Assembly (NCBI RefSeq): GCF_001610895.1
Contig: NZ_CP011273.1
Location: forward strand, 2,232,001-2,296,000
Direction: 5' to 3'
Origin: Planctomyces sp. SH-PL62
GTDB taxonomy: Bacteria; Planctomycetota; Planctomycetia; Isosphaerales; Isosphaeraceae
Length of the DNA stretch: 64,000 bases
The notes beneath the pieces are model-generated. The model searched no databases. It was not told the DNA's origin and worked only from the letters and a program-made list of their open reading frames with translations. Shown one piece after another: positions 43,060 to 54,400 of the stretch. Within the stretch, counting starts at the first letter, position 1; the number at the start of each line of letters is the position of its first letter. The position numbers and the translations under genes are program-made.

Positions 43060-44403
43060 TCAAGAATTTCCGAGCTTCTCGGCGACGGCCTGGCGGAGCG
43101 TCTCGCGGACCGGGTCGAGCGTGATGCGGTCGTAGACGTTGGCGAAGAAGCCCTCGACGATCAGGCGGACCGCCGTGGCGCGGGGGATGCCCCGAGCCTG
43201 GCAGAGGAAGATCATCTCCTCGTCGACCCGGCCGGCGGTGGCCCCGTGGGTGCAGCGGACGTCGTTGGCCTCGATCTCCAGGCCGGGGATCGAGTCGGCT
43301 CGGGCCGAGTCCGAGAGGATGAGGTTGTCGTTCTTCTGGTAGGCGTCGGTGCGCTGGGCGTCCTTCTCGACGCGGATCATCCCCTTCCAGACGGTCCGCG
43401 AGTGGTCCTTGAGGCCCCCCTTGTAGAGGAGGTCGCTGGTCGTGTGGGGCGCCTGGTGGTCCTGCCGCGTGAAGTAGGCGAGGTGTTGCCTGCCTGTCGT
43501 GAACATGACGCCGTTGACCTGGGCCGCGGCGCGTTCGCCGGCCAGGGCGACCTCCTGGTTGACCTTCGACAGCCGCGACCCCAGGGCGCCGACCGTCCAT
43601 TGCAGCGAAGCGTCCCGGCCCACCACCGCGCGCTCGCGGGTGAAGTGCCAGGTGGCCGCGTCCCAGTTCTGGATGTTGACCAGCCGGAGCTTCGACGACG
43701 CCTCCTGGACGACCTCGACCGCCCCGACGTGGAGCCCCGGCGTCTCGCCCCGGCCGGCGCTCGCGGTCTCGCGGACCAGCGTGGCCTCGGCGTCCTCCTC
43801 CAGCACGATGAGCGTGTGGCCGAAGTCCGTCCGGCCCTCGGCCGTGAGGCCGGCGATGCTGAACAGGGGGAGCTCGACCTTGACCCCCCTGGGGACGTAG
43901 AGCAGCGAGCCGCCGCTCCAGAAGGCCCCGTGGAGCGCCGCGAACACGTCGTCCGACGGCTTCACGACGTCGGTCATGAGGTGTTTTCGGAGAAGCTCCG
44001 GGTGGTCCTTGACGGCCGTCTCCAGGTCGACGAAGACCGCGCCACCGAGCTTGGCCGGGTCGGGGCGATGGACGAGGGAGCCGTCGACGTGCGCGACGCC
44101 GGTCCCGTAGTGCGAGCTGAGCGACTCCCAGAGGGGGGCGAACGCGGCCGTCGCGGCCGGGCCCGGCTCGCGGCTCGGGGGGGAGGGGGGGGCGAAGGCG
44201 TCGAGCTTGAACGCGCGGATGTCGGTCCGCCGCCATTCCTCGTCGCGCGAGGTCGGCCAGGCGAACGCCCGGAACCGCGCGAACGCCTCGCGGCGGCGGT
44301 CGACCAGCCACCCGGGCTCGTCGCGCCCCTTCAGGAACGCCTCGAAGCTCGCCTCGGTGAATCCGCCTGGGATCGTCTCGGATGTCGGAGTCGCGGTCGT
44401 CAT
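43060..44403 (-). CDS. sufD: Fe-S cluster assembly protein SufD
   Basis: A 447-residue scaffold subunit. The N-terminal helical part (RREAFARFRAFAWPTSRDEE with WRRTDIRAF) leads to the SufBD beta helix with LSSHYGTGVAHVDGSLVH, GRTDFGHTLIVLEEDAEATL, GRQHLAYFTRQDHQAPHTTS and the conserved ending ANDVRCTHGATAGRVDEEMI, FLCQARGIPRATAVRLIVEG. It partners SufB and SufC encoded just upstream. Unusually, two unrelated genes separate it from sufB. Confidence 0.93.
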   Translation of the reverse strand: MTTATPTSETIPGGFTEASFEAFLKGRDEPGWLVDRRREAFARFRAFAWPTSRDEEWRRTDIRAFKLDAFAPPSPPSREPGPAATAAFAPLWESLSSHYGTGVAHVDGSLVHRPDPAKLGGAVFVDLETAVKDHPELLRKHLMTDVVKPSDDVFAALHGAFWSGGSLLYVPRGVKVELPLFSIAGLTAEGRTDFGHTLIVLEEDAEATLVRETASAGRGETPGLHVGAVEVVQEASSKLRLVNIQNWDAATWHFTRERAVVGRDASLQWTVGALGSRLSKVNQEVALAGERAAAQVNGVMFTTGRQHLAYFTRQDHQAPHTTSDLLYKGGLKDHSRTVWKGMIRVEKDAQRTDAYQKNDNLILSDSARADSIPGLEIEANDVRCTHGATAGRVDEEMIFLCQARGIPRATAVRLIVEGFFANVYDRITLDPVRETLRQAVAEKLGNS

Positions 44404-44472
44404 CGGGAATGCATCTCGATCAATCTGATGTCAGTGGACGCGTCCAAAAAATCGGCGCGGCATGCGACCGCG

Positions 44473-45102
44473 CTACTTCGCCGGGGATCGTCTTCGTCGC
44501 TTCGAGCGTTCCAGTTCCTTCTCGAGCCGCCTGAGTTCGTCGTGCGAAAGAGAGTTCAGCAGGAGACGCCATCGATAACGGTGGAGCAAGGAATCCTGAC
44601 GGATCCGGAAGGGGTCGCGAGACGGGAGCGACCGCCCCGCATCGGCCGAAATCGGGCCGATGGCGGAGGACGGAGGCGGACTCGTCGGCTTGCGGGGGGA
44701 GAGGATCCGGGCGATCGGGATCAGCGAGGAGGGTCGTTTGCGCCTTCGCGCCGGGGCCCCCTGGTCTTGCGGCGCGGCCCCGTCCTTGAAGACGCGTTCC
44801 GCGAGGGCTTCCGCGAGTCGCTCGTAGACGCCGGGGATCGCGGGATCGTCCGTGCAATAACGGATGACCCTGGCGCCCAACTTCGATCCCAGCCGCTTGT
44901 TGGCGCGAGCGACCTCTCGGCGGACCGAGTCGGGGGGCGTGGAGCCCGCGACCTCGACGTCGTGATGGGCGCCCTCCGAATCCACCCGCTCCACGCGCGC
45001 CTCGCGTGCGAGGCCGCGGCCGAACTCGATCCCCAGGAAATGGTGGATCGGGCCGGTGATCCGGGTCACGACGTCCAGCCCGTCGATTCGGGAGAACCGC
45101 AT
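44473..45102 (-). CDS. Unrecognised protein inside the suf operon, 209 residues
   Basis: Not recognised. The N-terminal half (about 1-112) looks like a folded alpha/beta domain: MRFSRIDGLDVVTRITGPIH, HFLGIEFGRGLAREARVERV, RREVARANKRLGSKLGARVI, RYCTDDPAIPGVYERLAEAL. The middle is Pro/Ser-rich and probably unstructured, and the C-terminus is a very basic helix (LSHDELRRLEKELERSKRRR). It starts four bases after the stop of the other unknown gene, so the two form a translational pair. There is no Cys-rich Fe-S motif, signal peptide or link to sulfur chemistry. The genomic position between sufB and sufD is what makes it notable. Confidence 0.72.
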   Translation of the reverse strand: MRFSRIDGLDVVTRITGPIHHFLGIEFGRGLAREARVERVDSEGAHHDVEVAGSTPPDSVRREVARANKRLGSKLGARVIRYCTDDPAIPGVYERLAEALAERVFKDGAAPQDQGAPARRRKRPSSLIPIARILSPRKPTSPPPSSAIGPISADAGRSLPSRDPFRIRQDSLLHRYRWRLLLNSLSHDELRRLEKELERSKRRRRSPAK

Positions 45103-45106
45103 AGCC

Positions 45107-45480
45107 TCAGCTCCACAATTCCGGGGGCACCGGATAACGCCTCTGCGTGGCCGTATGGGCTCGAGTATAGCTGGGACCGTGCTTCCGCATGTACCACGCC
45201 TCCGCGGTCTCGTGCCGGAGGAAGCGCCGGTCGACCTCGGTCGCCCGGCCGGCCTTGAGTCGCTCCCAGGAGTCGGCGATCGCGACGTCGGCGTCGAATC
45301 GCGCCATGACGGCGGGGACGCCGAGCTTCACGTAACGATCGAGGAGGTGCTCCTCGAGGAACAGGTGGCGTTTGAGCTTCGCGACGTTCCTCGGCTTCCA
45401 ACCGAGAGATGACGACCGATCGCCGCGACGTCCAGGACGTCGCGGCGGATCTCGTCGTAACGGCCGTCTTCCCGCCCCAT
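45107..45480 (-). CDS. Unrecognised protein inside the suf operon, about 124 residues, frameshifted
   Basis: Two open stretches join into one protein-like sequence. From the ATG at 45480, 24 bases after the sufB stop, MGREDGRYDEIRRDVLDVAA with IGRHLS is coding-like. The frame then fails, and a second frame continues LGWKPRNVAKLKRHLFLEEH, LLDRYVKLGVPAVMARFDAD, VAIADSWERLKAG and RRFLRHETAEAWYMRKHGPS to a stop at 45107. Both parts have strong G/C third positions; the break is near 45398-45406 (CATCTCTCGGTTGG on the coding strand). The second frame offers only a weak GTG at 45331. The HETAE run resembles metal-site patterns, but I assign no function. Frameshift, sequencing error or recoding are all possible. 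Confidence 0.6.
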
Positions 45481-45503
45481 CCGGTCGCCCCGCCGTCAGG
45501 CCG

Positions 45504-46919
<1,416 letters not shown>

Positions 46920-47034
46920 CTCGGGTCCCTTCGTCGTAGGGGGGTGCTCCCCGCGTCTCGTTCCCTGTCGCGTATGGTGTCGGCCGCGCCGCCGTGCGGC
47001 GGCGCGGGGTCGGGTCGGCGGGGGGGGCGGCGCG

Positions 47035-47874
47035 TCAGGCGCCCACGCCCTGGTGGTCCGTCTTGGAGGCTTCCAGCTCCTCCGCGCGGCGGGCCGCCTC
47101 GGGATACTTGGCGCGGACCCAGTCGTAGCCCTCGCGTTCGAGCTGCTTGACCAGCTCGGGGCCCCCTTCCTCGACGATCTGGCCGCCGAAGAGGATGTGG
47201 ATGAACTGGGGCTTGATGTAGGTGAGGATCCGCTCGTAGTGGGTGATCACCAGGATGCCGGTCGCGTGCTTGGCGGCGACCCGGTTGACCCCCTCCGAGA
47301 CGATCCGGACGGCGTCGATGTCGAGGCCGCTGTCGGTCTCGTCGAGGACGGCGAAGGCGGGGCGAAGCATGGCCAACTGGAGGATCTCGGCCCGCTTCTT
47401 CTCGCCGCCGGAGAAGCCTTCGTTGAGGTAGCGGCGGGCGAACTCGGGGTCCATGCCCAGCTCGTCCATCTCCTGACGCATCTCCTTGCGGAAGTCGCGC
47501 ATCGGGATGAGGTCCTGGCCGTCCTTGCGCTCCGGGTTGCGGACGTTGGTCACCGCGTGCCGGAGGAAGTTGGCCACCGTCACGCCGGGGATCGCCGTGG
47601 GGTACTGGAACGCCAGGAACATCCCGGCCTTGGCCCGCTCGTCGGGCTCCATCTCAAGGACGTCCTGGCCGTCGATCGTGACCGAGCCCCCCGTCACCTC
47701 GTAGTTGGGGTGGCCCATCAGGGCGTAGCTCAGGGTGCTCTTGCCCGAGCCGTTGGGGCCCATCAGCGCGTGGACCTCGCCCTGCTTGATGGTCAGGTCG
47801 ACCCCGCGGAGGATCTCCTTGCCCTCGACGGCGACGCGCAGATTCTCGATCCGAAGTACCTTGCTCATCAGCAT
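47035..47874 (-). CDS. sufC: Fe-S cluster assembly ATPase SufC
   Basis: ABC-type ATPase of the SufBCD complex, 279 residues. Walker [11 protein letters not shown]-loop [13 protein letters not shown], signature [20 protein letters not shown], Walker [21 protein letters not shown] and H-loop [19 protein letters not shown] and [11 protein letters not shown] are diagnostic of SufC. I take the ATG at 47874 because it overlaps the sufR stop as TAATG; an ATG two codons later is the alternative. The C-terminal 20 residues are an extra charged tail. Confidence 0.95.
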   Translation of the reverse strand: MLMSKVLRIENLRVAVEGKEILRGVDLTIKQGEVHALMGPNGSGKSTLSYALMGHPNYEVTGGSVTIDGQDVLEMEPDERAKAGMFLAFQYPTAIPGVTVANFLRHAVTNVRNPERKDGQDLIPMRDFRKEMRQEMDELGMDPEFARRYLNEGFSGGEKKRAEILQLAMLRPAFAVLDETDSGLDIDAVRIVSEGVNRVAAKHATGILVITHYERILTYIKPQFIHILFGGQIVEEGGPELVKQLEREGYDWVRAKYPEAARRAEELEASKTDHQGVGA

Positions 47875-48575
47875 TAGACCCTGTTGACGTCCTCTTCGAA
47901 TGACAGCGGCGCGAACCCCGGGGGCGTCGGTTCCAGGGCCATCGGGGCCGGAACCGTCGGCTTGACCTCGAAGTCGCAGGAACGACCGCCGTCGAGCCGG
48001 CACTGGCTGAGCCGGAGCCCCTTGCCCAGCACCTTCTCGAACATCTTCCGCTCCAACGCGCAGATCGCCCGATCCAGCTCGGCCAGCTCGTAATAGGGGC
48101 AGGAGTGCTGCCGGAGGAACGGCGGCAGGTCCTCGCGGTCCCGCGCCACCTCGGCCTCCACCCCCCGGACCTGGAGCAGGCCGCTGAGCTGAGTCAGCCG
48201 GCCTTCCCATCCGTCCCCCTTGACCTGAGTCCGATACATCTCGGCCAGGCGTTCGGTGATCCTCATGAACAAAACCCGGCGGAGCTTGCGGTCCTCCACC
48301 GTCCCCATCATCTCTTCCCAGAGGGCCACGGCGAGATCGGCGTAGTTCTGCCCCAGCCGCTTGTGCGCCTCGACGCTCGCCTGGTAGGCGTGCTTGGGGC
48401 GGCCCCGGCCGTCCTGCCGCGTCTCCCGCACCACCAGCCCGGCCCCGAGCAGCCGCGACAGCCGGTTCCGGACCGCCGTCCCGGTCACGCCCGTCTCCTG
48501 CGACATCTCGCCGACGGTCAGCGGCCCTCGGCGGCGGATCAGATCCAGCAACGCCCGATCCGACGACTCCGACAT
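47874..48575 (-). CDS. sufR: SufR-like iron-sulfur-sensing repressor of the suf operon
   Basis: A 233-residue winged-helix regulator. The ATG at 48575 has GGGAGGCGG upstream; a longer frame adds noise. The N-terminal helix-turn-helix is MSESSDRALLDLIRRRGPLT, VGEMSQETGVTGTAVRNRLS and GLVVRETRQDGRGRPKHAYQ. The C-terminal domain has four Cys, C159 (HSCPYYEL), C172, C192 and C200 (GGRSCDF), arranged like the cluster-binding Cys of cyanobacterial SufR. It heads the operon and overlaps sufC by one base. In known systems holo-SufR represses suf genes and loses its cluster under stress. Confidence 0.87.
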   Translation of the reverse strand: MSESSDRALLDLIRRRGPLTVGEMSQETGVTGTAVRNRLSRLLGAGLVVRETRQDGRGRPKHAYQASVEAHKRLGQNYADLAVALWEEMMGTVEDRKLRRVLFMRITERLAEMYRTQVKGDGWEGRLTQLSGLLQVRGVEAEVARDREDLPPFLRQHSCPYYELAELDRAICALERKMFEKVLGKGLRLSQCRLDGGRSCDFEVKPTVPAPMALEPTPPGFAPLSFEEDVNRV

Positions 48576-48655
48576 CGAATCCGCCTCCCGATGGCTTGGC
48601 TCGTCGACCCCTTGGGAATCGGCCTTCCCGGCCTCCACGCCGCTCGCGGAACCCT

Positions 48656-48685
48656 ATTGTAGACGCACCCTTCCGCCTCGTCTAC
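48656..48685 (-). promoter_or_regulatory. sufR promoter with overlapping operator
   Basis: On the minus strand TAGACG (48679-48684) and TACAAT (48656-48661) are 17 bases apart, matching a sigma-70 promoter at four and five of six positions. A perfect seven-base inverted repeat, GTAGACG (48659-48665) and CGTCTAC (48679-48685) separated by 13 bases, covers both hexamers. A dimer bound there would block polymerase. The expected transcript start is about 75 bases before the sufR ATG. Confidence 0.6.
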
Positions 48686-48708
48686 TCGCCCGAGGACCCT
48701 TTCTCCAA

Positions 48709-48734
48709 TTTCTCGCACGATTAATTGCGAAAAA
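48709..48734. promoter_or_regulatory. Second inverted repeat upstream of the sufR promoter
   Basis: TTTCTCGCA (48709-48717) and TGCGAAAAA (48726-48734) form nine-base arms with one mismatch around an AT-rich centre. It lies upstream of the -35 and could be a second regulator site or serve the divergent gene. Its arms are unlike the GTAGACG repeat. Confidence 0.35.
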
Positions 48735-49122
48735 TCGCCGGCCCCACCTCGATCGACGGCTCCCCACCCGATCACCACCCTGAAACTGAGGCCGCCTACT
48801 CCCCTTCAGGCACGTCCCGTTCCCCCCCGCAATCGCCGCAAGCGGGCCCCGCTGCGCCGGCCGAGGGCCGACCGCATCCCAAGGCGACGGAGAACCTCTC
48901 GACCGTCAACCTGAGGCGGGGATTCCGCCGAGCAAGACAGAAATCGACGATCCAGCAACCAGGGACGACTTTTAGAGAAGTGAGAGCCCCCCTCCGGTCG
49001 AATCGAGACATGCCTACCGGAGCGCCCAGGTATGCCGGCGAAGGATGCCGAGCGATGGCCCACAGACGGCCCGTCCCAACGACTGGGAAACTTGAGGCCG
49101 ATATCGTCATAGGAGTAGATCG

Positions 49123-50274
49123 ATGGCAGGAAGCCAGACTCTCCCCCTGCGAGGAAGCGGGTTCGCCGCCGCGCTCGCCGTCTTATCCCTGGTGTCCCCT
49201 GGTCAATCCCGGGCGCAATCCCTGCCGCCGTCGGCCGAGACGCCGGCTCTTAGCTTCGCGGACGTGGTCGAGACCGCGGATCCGTCGGTGGCGGCGCCCA
49301 TGCCGACCATCAGTCCCCGACCTTCGTACTATCCCGGCGGCGCGCCGCTGGCGCCCCGGGTCGAGATGGGCCTCTTCGACACGATCACCGAGTCGATGTT
49401 CGGCGACGCCTCGGCCGAGGGCAAGTGGCGGCCGCTCACGCTCGGCAGCTTCTTCAGCGAGGGCTGGCTCGAGCCCTGGGCGGGCGGCCCCGCCGGGGAA
49501 ACCGGCCTCACGCCGCGCCACGGATGGCTGGGTTCGTTCGAAGGCGTGTTCTATCGCCTCTGGCTCGTGGACGGGATCTACCAGAACAACCTGAACAGGC
49601 CGTACGGAGGGGAGTCGTACCGAGGAGATTGGGCCGTCTTCCTCCCCTTCAGCCGCCGATTCGAGTTGTTCCTCAACGTCCCGTTCGTCACCGCCAACGG
49701 CACGGAGGACCCTCGCCGCGGCTACCGCTCGGACTTCGGCGACATCTCCGTGGCCGGGTCGTTCCTCCTCTCGGAATCGAAGGCTTTCACGCAGTTGTTC
49801 ACGCTCGGCGCGATCGTGCCGACGGGCCAGAGCGGGACGGGAGGGAAACTGATGACCGTGTTCCCGCGTTACTCGTTCTGGAGCAACCCGGGCGGCGCGT
49901 GGGTCGTCCGCGGCGGGTCGGGCATCAACGTCCCGCTGAACAAGAACGACCAGCGGCCCGCCCCGACGTTCACCCCCGACGGTGGGGTGTTGTTCGGCGA
50001 ATCGACCTCGCAGACGACGTACAACGGCGACCTGGCGATCGGCCGCTACTTCACGCCTCACGATGTGCCGTTCGGCGACCTGGTTCTCTACGGCAACTGC
50101 AACGTCGTCGTCCCGCTTGAGGATGGCGGCCGGCCGGCCTACGTCGGCCTCGGCGCCGGCACGCGCTTCCAGATCACCGGCAACTGGTACTTCCTGAATT
50201 ACTGGGAGGTTCCCGTGGTCGGGCCGCAGGCGTTCGACTACCAGATGTCGTCCGCCATCGTCAAAGCGTTCTGA
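49123..50274 (+). CDS. Exported outer-membrane beta-barrel-like protein, 383 residues
   Basis: Signal peptide at residues about 10-31 (GFAAALAVLSLVSPGQSRAQ). A Pro-rich linker (PRPSYYPGGAPLAPRVEMGL) leads to about 270 residues of alternating amphipathic strands rich in Gly and aromatic residues, such as HGWLGSFEGVFYRLWLVDGI, DWAVFLPFSRRFELFLNVPF, GDISVAGSFLLSESKAFTQL, LAIGRYFTPHDVPFGDLVLY and TGNWYFLNYWEVPVVG. It ends in a C-terminal Phe, as many outer-membrane barrels do. Similar proteins are common and unnamed in planctomycetes. A strong terminator follows, so it is a single-gene unit. Confidence 0.72.
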   Translation: MAGSQTLPLRGSGFAAALAVLSLVSPGQSRAQSLPPSAETPALSFADVVETADPSVAAPMPTISPRPSYYPGGAPLAPRVEMGLFDTITESMFGDASAEGKWRPLTLGSFFSEGWLEPWAGGPAGETGLTPRHGWLGSFEGVFYRLWLVDGIYQNNLNRPYGGESYRGDWAVFLPFSRRFELFLNVPFVTANGTEDPRRGYRSDFGDISVAGSFLLSESKAFTQLFTLGAIVPTGQSGTGGKLMTVFPRYSFWSNPGGAWVVRGGSGINVPLNKNDQRPAPTFTPDGGVLFGESTSQTTYNGDLAIGRYFTPHDVPFGDLVLYGNCNVVVPLEDGGRPAYVGLGAGTRFQITGNWYFLNYWEVPVVGPQAFDYQMSSAIVKAF

Positions 50275-50309
50275 TCCTCGGCGAGTCGCGTGGCGGTTTG
50301 CAAGAGCCC

Positions 50310-50350
50310 GCCCCGGAGGCGTTGAACGCCTCCGGGGCGAGTTTCCTTTT
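50310..50350 (+). terminator. Rho-independent terminator
   Basis: GCCCCGGAGGCGTT (50310-50323) and AACGCCTCCGGGGC (50325-50338) form a very stable stem, followed by GAGTTTCCTTTT. It ends the transcript of the outer-membrane-like gene. Confidence 0.85.
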
Positions 50351-50703
50351 CGAACGCCGCCCCTCAATCCCGTTCGGGACGACGCCCGCACGGCACGTTC
50401 GGCGTCCGGGCTCGTTGCATCACCGGCCCGACGCCGCGGGTCCTGACCGGCCGTCGGCGCCCTGATCGTTCGGCGTCCCCCGGCCGACCTCGGTCCCAGG
50501 GATCGTGGGAAGGAGGGCGTCGAACGCCCATGCAACGCACGATCCAGCACGTCTTGCACAAACACTCAACCTATTATTCCCAATCTGTTGCTTTTCGACA
50601 CTCAGGCTCCATAGACTACGCGCACGGGATCGGCTCGTCGACGCGAGGCATCGCGATCGTGCGGTTCTCCGCGATCGCTGCGAGTCCCCGGGGAGAACCG
50701 ATC
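50351..50703. other. Intergenic region before the Gly-rich protein
   Basis: About 350 bases. It becomes AT-richer at 50550-50600, probably the promoter area of the next gene, but I found no hexamer pair with correct spacing. An in-frame upstream extension (from about 50530) has no signal peptide and is rejected as the start. Confidence 0.4.
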
Positions 50704-51144
50704 ATGATGCGCACCTTGAAGGGGAGTCTTCTGATCGCCTCGATGCTGATTCTCGCCTGGCCGACGACGTCGGAGGCGTGCCACAAGCGTCGGGCCCGCG
50801 CGGTCGCCGTCACGACCTGCTACGCGGGGGCCTCGTATGCGAGCCCCACCGGGTACTACGACGCCGGGGGCGGCTACGCCGCGCCTGCCGGGGGTTACGC
50901 CGCGCCTGCCGGCGGCTATTACGACGCCGGGTATGGCGGCGGCACGGCCGGTTATCCCGGCGGGTACTATGGCCAGCAGGGCTACAACCCGGGCGGCCTG
51001 GGCGGCCCGTACTCCGGCCTGGGCGTCCGGCCCGGCCTCGGCTTCGGTGCGGCGGGAGCGAACCCGGGCGGCCTGGGCGGCCCCGCCTCCGGCCTGGGCG
51101 TCCGGCCCGGCCTGGGCGTCGGGGGCTTCGGCCCGGGTCGCTGA
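50704..51144 (+). CDS. Secreted Gly-rich repeat protein, 146 residues
   Basis: The ATG at 50704 has GGGGAGA upstream and a second ATG follows directly. The signal peptide MMRTLKGSLLIASMLILAWP ends near TSEA before CHKRR. The mature protein is almost only Gly, Ala, Tyr and Pro in imperfect repeats: GGYAAPA twice, YYDAG twice, and NPGGLGGP.SGLGVRPGLG twice. No enzyme fold is possible; a structural or adhesive envelope role is likely. Two Cys are near the mature N-terminus. Confidence 0.72.
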   Translation: MMRTLKGSLLIASMLILAWPTTSEACHKRRARAVAVTTCYAGASYASPTGYYDAGGGYAAPAGGYAAPAGGYYDAGYGGGTAGYPGGYYGQQGYNPGGLGGPYSGLGVRPGLGFGAAGANPGGLGGPASGLGVRPGLGVGGFGPGR

Positions 51145-51490
51145 CCGACCCTCCTGTCTCGTAAGTGGTACCCTGATGCGCGCGACCGGGCGACACTCCG
51201 GTGACGTCCCGGCCGCGCGGTGCTTTTCGTCGCAACCGACGCACCGCCGGATGGAATCGGTTCTCATCACGTCCTTGACCGACTCCCTCTCCTCCCACCT
51301 GCCGACGGCGGTCCGGCGGATCGCCCTGTCATGGTCGACCGATGGCTAGGGTCGCCCCCGGGTGTGGGTCGGCCCGGATCATCCCGTTGCCTACCGCCCT
51401 CCAATCGAGCACAATGCAGGCGTGGGAGGGAGACATCGGGCGGTCGCATCCGAGACCTCCGCTGCATGCTGTTCCACTTTGGGGGGGCCG
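51145..51490. other. Intergenic region before the kinase gene
   Basis: About 345 GC-rich bases. No terminator with a T run follows the Gly-rich gene and no clear promoter is visible. Confidence 0.4.
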
Positions 51491-54400
51491 ATGAGCGAGG
51501 GGGTCGGCTCCGGGTTTGATGAGCAGGTCCTGAGCGCCGTGCTGGCGGGGTTGACGGGGGCGGTCTCCCGGGAATCGGCCTCGTCGATCCTGGCGGAGTG
51601 GTCGCGCGCGCCGGGGGCCTCGCTGGCCGAGATGCTCCAGGACCTCGGCGGGCTCGACGAGGAGCGGCTGCGGACGCTTGCGGCCCTCGCCTCGGCCCAC
51701 TATGAGGCCCACGGTCGCGACTTAGGCCGCAGCCTGGCCGCCTGGAACGTCGGTGCGGACCCCCTCCTGGGGCCGACGGAAGCCGATTCCCTGGCGACCC
51801 TCGCCGCGCCGTCGAGCGGCCATCCGGGGGAGGCGTCGGCCGCGCGCGCCCCCTCGCCATCCCGCCCCCCTTACGACGAGCGGTACGAGCTGATCAACAT
51901 CCACGCGAAGGGAGGGATCGGCCAGGTCTGGAAAGCACGCGATCGTCAGCTCCAGCGCCAGGTGGCCCTCAAGGAGTTGCAGCCCCCGCTCGCCCACCGC
52001 GACGACCTTCGCGCCCGGTTTCTCCTGGAGGCGGAGATCACCGGCAAGCTGGAGCACCCGGGGATCGTCCCGGTCTACAGCCTCGGCGAGGACGAGGAGG
52101 GCCGCCCGTTCTACGCGATGCGGTTCATCCAGGGGGACAGCCTGGCCGTGGCGATCCGGGACTTCCACAAATCCCGGACGACGGCGGAGGCGGCCGGCGC
52201 CGACCCCGAGCAGTCCTGGGGCGTGGAGTTCCGGCAGCTCCTGCGACGGTTCCTGGGGGCGTGCGACACCCTGGAGTACGCCCATAGCCAGGGATGCATC
52301 CACCGCGACCTGAAGCCCGGCAACATCATGGTCGGCCCTTACGGCGAGACCCTGGTGGTCGACTGGGGGCTGGCGAAGGTGATCGGGCCCGGGGCCTCGG
52401 CCGACATCCCCCCCTCGGGGGAGGGCTCGTTCACGTCCTCGGGGTCCGGGACCAGCCCCGGCGACTGGATCGGCACCCCGTCGTACATGAGCCCGGAGCA
52501 GGCGGTCGGGGACCTCCAACGGATCGGCCCGAGGAGCGACGTGTACAGCCTGGGGGCGACCCTCTACGAGCTGCTCACCGGCGAGCCGCCGTTCCGAGGG
52601 GCCGACCCTCACACGGTCATCGCCGCCGTGCTGCGGGGGCCGTCGCCGCCGAAGGCCGTCGTGCGGTCGATCCCGCCGGCGCTGGAGTCGGTCTGCCTCA
52701 AGGCGATGGCCCGCAGCCCCAGGGACCGCTACGACTCGGCCGCCGCCCTGGCGCGCGACGTCGACAACTGGCTGGCCGACGAGCCCGTCTCGGCCCACCC
52801 CGAGGGGCCTCGCGAGCGGCTCTCGCGCTGGATCCGACGCCACCGCACCTGGGCCTACGCCGCCGCCGCCGCGCTCCTGGGGATCAGCCTCGTCGCGACG
52901 GCCGCCGCGTTCGCCATCAACCGCGCCTGGCGGGGCGAGCGGGACGCCCACGTCGAGGCGGAGCACAGCTTCGACCTGGCCCAGCAGGCCGTGGACGAAT
53001 CCTTCACCCGGATCAGCCAGGACACCCTCCTGAGCCGCGAGGACTCCGTCGACCTCCGCCGCCTCCGCGCCGAGCTGCTCGGGACCGCCCTGAAATACTA
53101 CCAGGGCTTCGTGGCCGATCGCCGGGATGACCCGAGGCTGCGGCGTCGGCTGGCCACGGCCTATCACAACGTCGGGGTCGTCCAGGCGGTGATCGCCTCC
53201 CCCCGCGAGGCCGTCGGCCCGTTCGCCTCGGCCCTGTCGACGTGGAACGAACTTCTGGGGGCGTCGCCCGGCGACGCCGACTTGATCGCCGGTCGGGCCG
53301 ACACGCTCCGCCAGCTGGGCAAGGCCCGGAACGCGATGGACCAGCCCCGCGCCGCCCTCGACGTCCTGAACCTCGCGGTCGCCGACCTGGAGTCGCTGGC
53401 CGCCCTCCCGAGCCCCAAGCCTTACCTGGAGGTCGAGCTGGCCGACAGCCTCTCCGACATCGCCGCGACCGAGGCCAGGCTGGGGCGGTTCGAGGAGAGT
53501 CGGGCGGCCTCGACTCGCGCGCGTCAGGTCCTGCGGCGGCTCCTCGACGCCGATCCTGGCAACGCATTCTACCGCGAGGCGCTGGCCGAGGTGATCAACA
53601 ACCAGGGCTACGCCGCGTTCACCGCCGGAGACTCCACGGCGGCCCTGGACGCGTTCCGGGAGTTCCAGGGCCTCTGCCTGGACCTGCTCCGCGACGCGCC
53701 GGTCGACGCGCCCCGGCCGCTCCGACTCGTCGAGCTCCTCAGCCTGAGCTACGAGAACGTGGGGGACATCCTGACGACGCGGGGGCTGTACGACGAGGCC
53801 GACGAAGCCTACGCGCAGAGCCTGGCTCGCGGCTCGGAATTGGCGACGGCCCATCCTTCGGTGCAGCGCTACCGGATGCAGCTCGGGCGGACCTATCGCG
53901 AACGCGGCCACGCCCAGCATCGGATCGGCGACGACGCAGACGCCCTGCGCTCCCTGGACAGCGCCCGCGAGGTCTTCGAGGGGCTGATCCGCCAGGACCC
54001 CGATCGCGCCACGCTCCACCACCACCTCGCCCGGACCTGGAACACCATCGGCTGCTTCCACGACGACCTTCGCGACCACGAGGCCGCCCTGGGACCGTTC
54101 CGGTCGGCGATCGCGGAACACCGGCTGGCGCTCGCCGGGGCGCCCGACGCACCCGGCTACCGATTCCATTTCGTCCTGAGCCTGGCCAACCTCGCGGAGC
54201 AGTACACCGACCGCGGCGAACTCGACGAGGCGGCGCCGATCGCCGCGGAAGCCGCCCGCGCCGCCCTCGAAGTCATCCGGGGCGACGCCGCTCTCGGGGG
54301 ACGATTCGCGATCTGCGTGGACGTCGCAGCCACCATCGGGGACCTGACCCTCCAGGCCGGCGACGCCCCCGGCGCGATCGCCCGGTTCGAGGAACTGGCC

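Larger units (their letters stand above)
48576..49122. other. Divergent control region between sufR and the outer-membrane-like gene
   Basis: About 545 bases. The left part holds the sufR promoter and two inverted repeats, described separately. On the plus strand TAGGAGTAGATCG precedes the ATG of the outer-membrane-like gene. The middle contains no gene that I can support. Confidence 0.5.

Noticed and set aside
40916-45480. Cysteine desulfurase sufS within the suf operon
   Set aside because: No frame shows the PLP-binding lysine region of SufS; only the sulfurtransferase and SufE are present.
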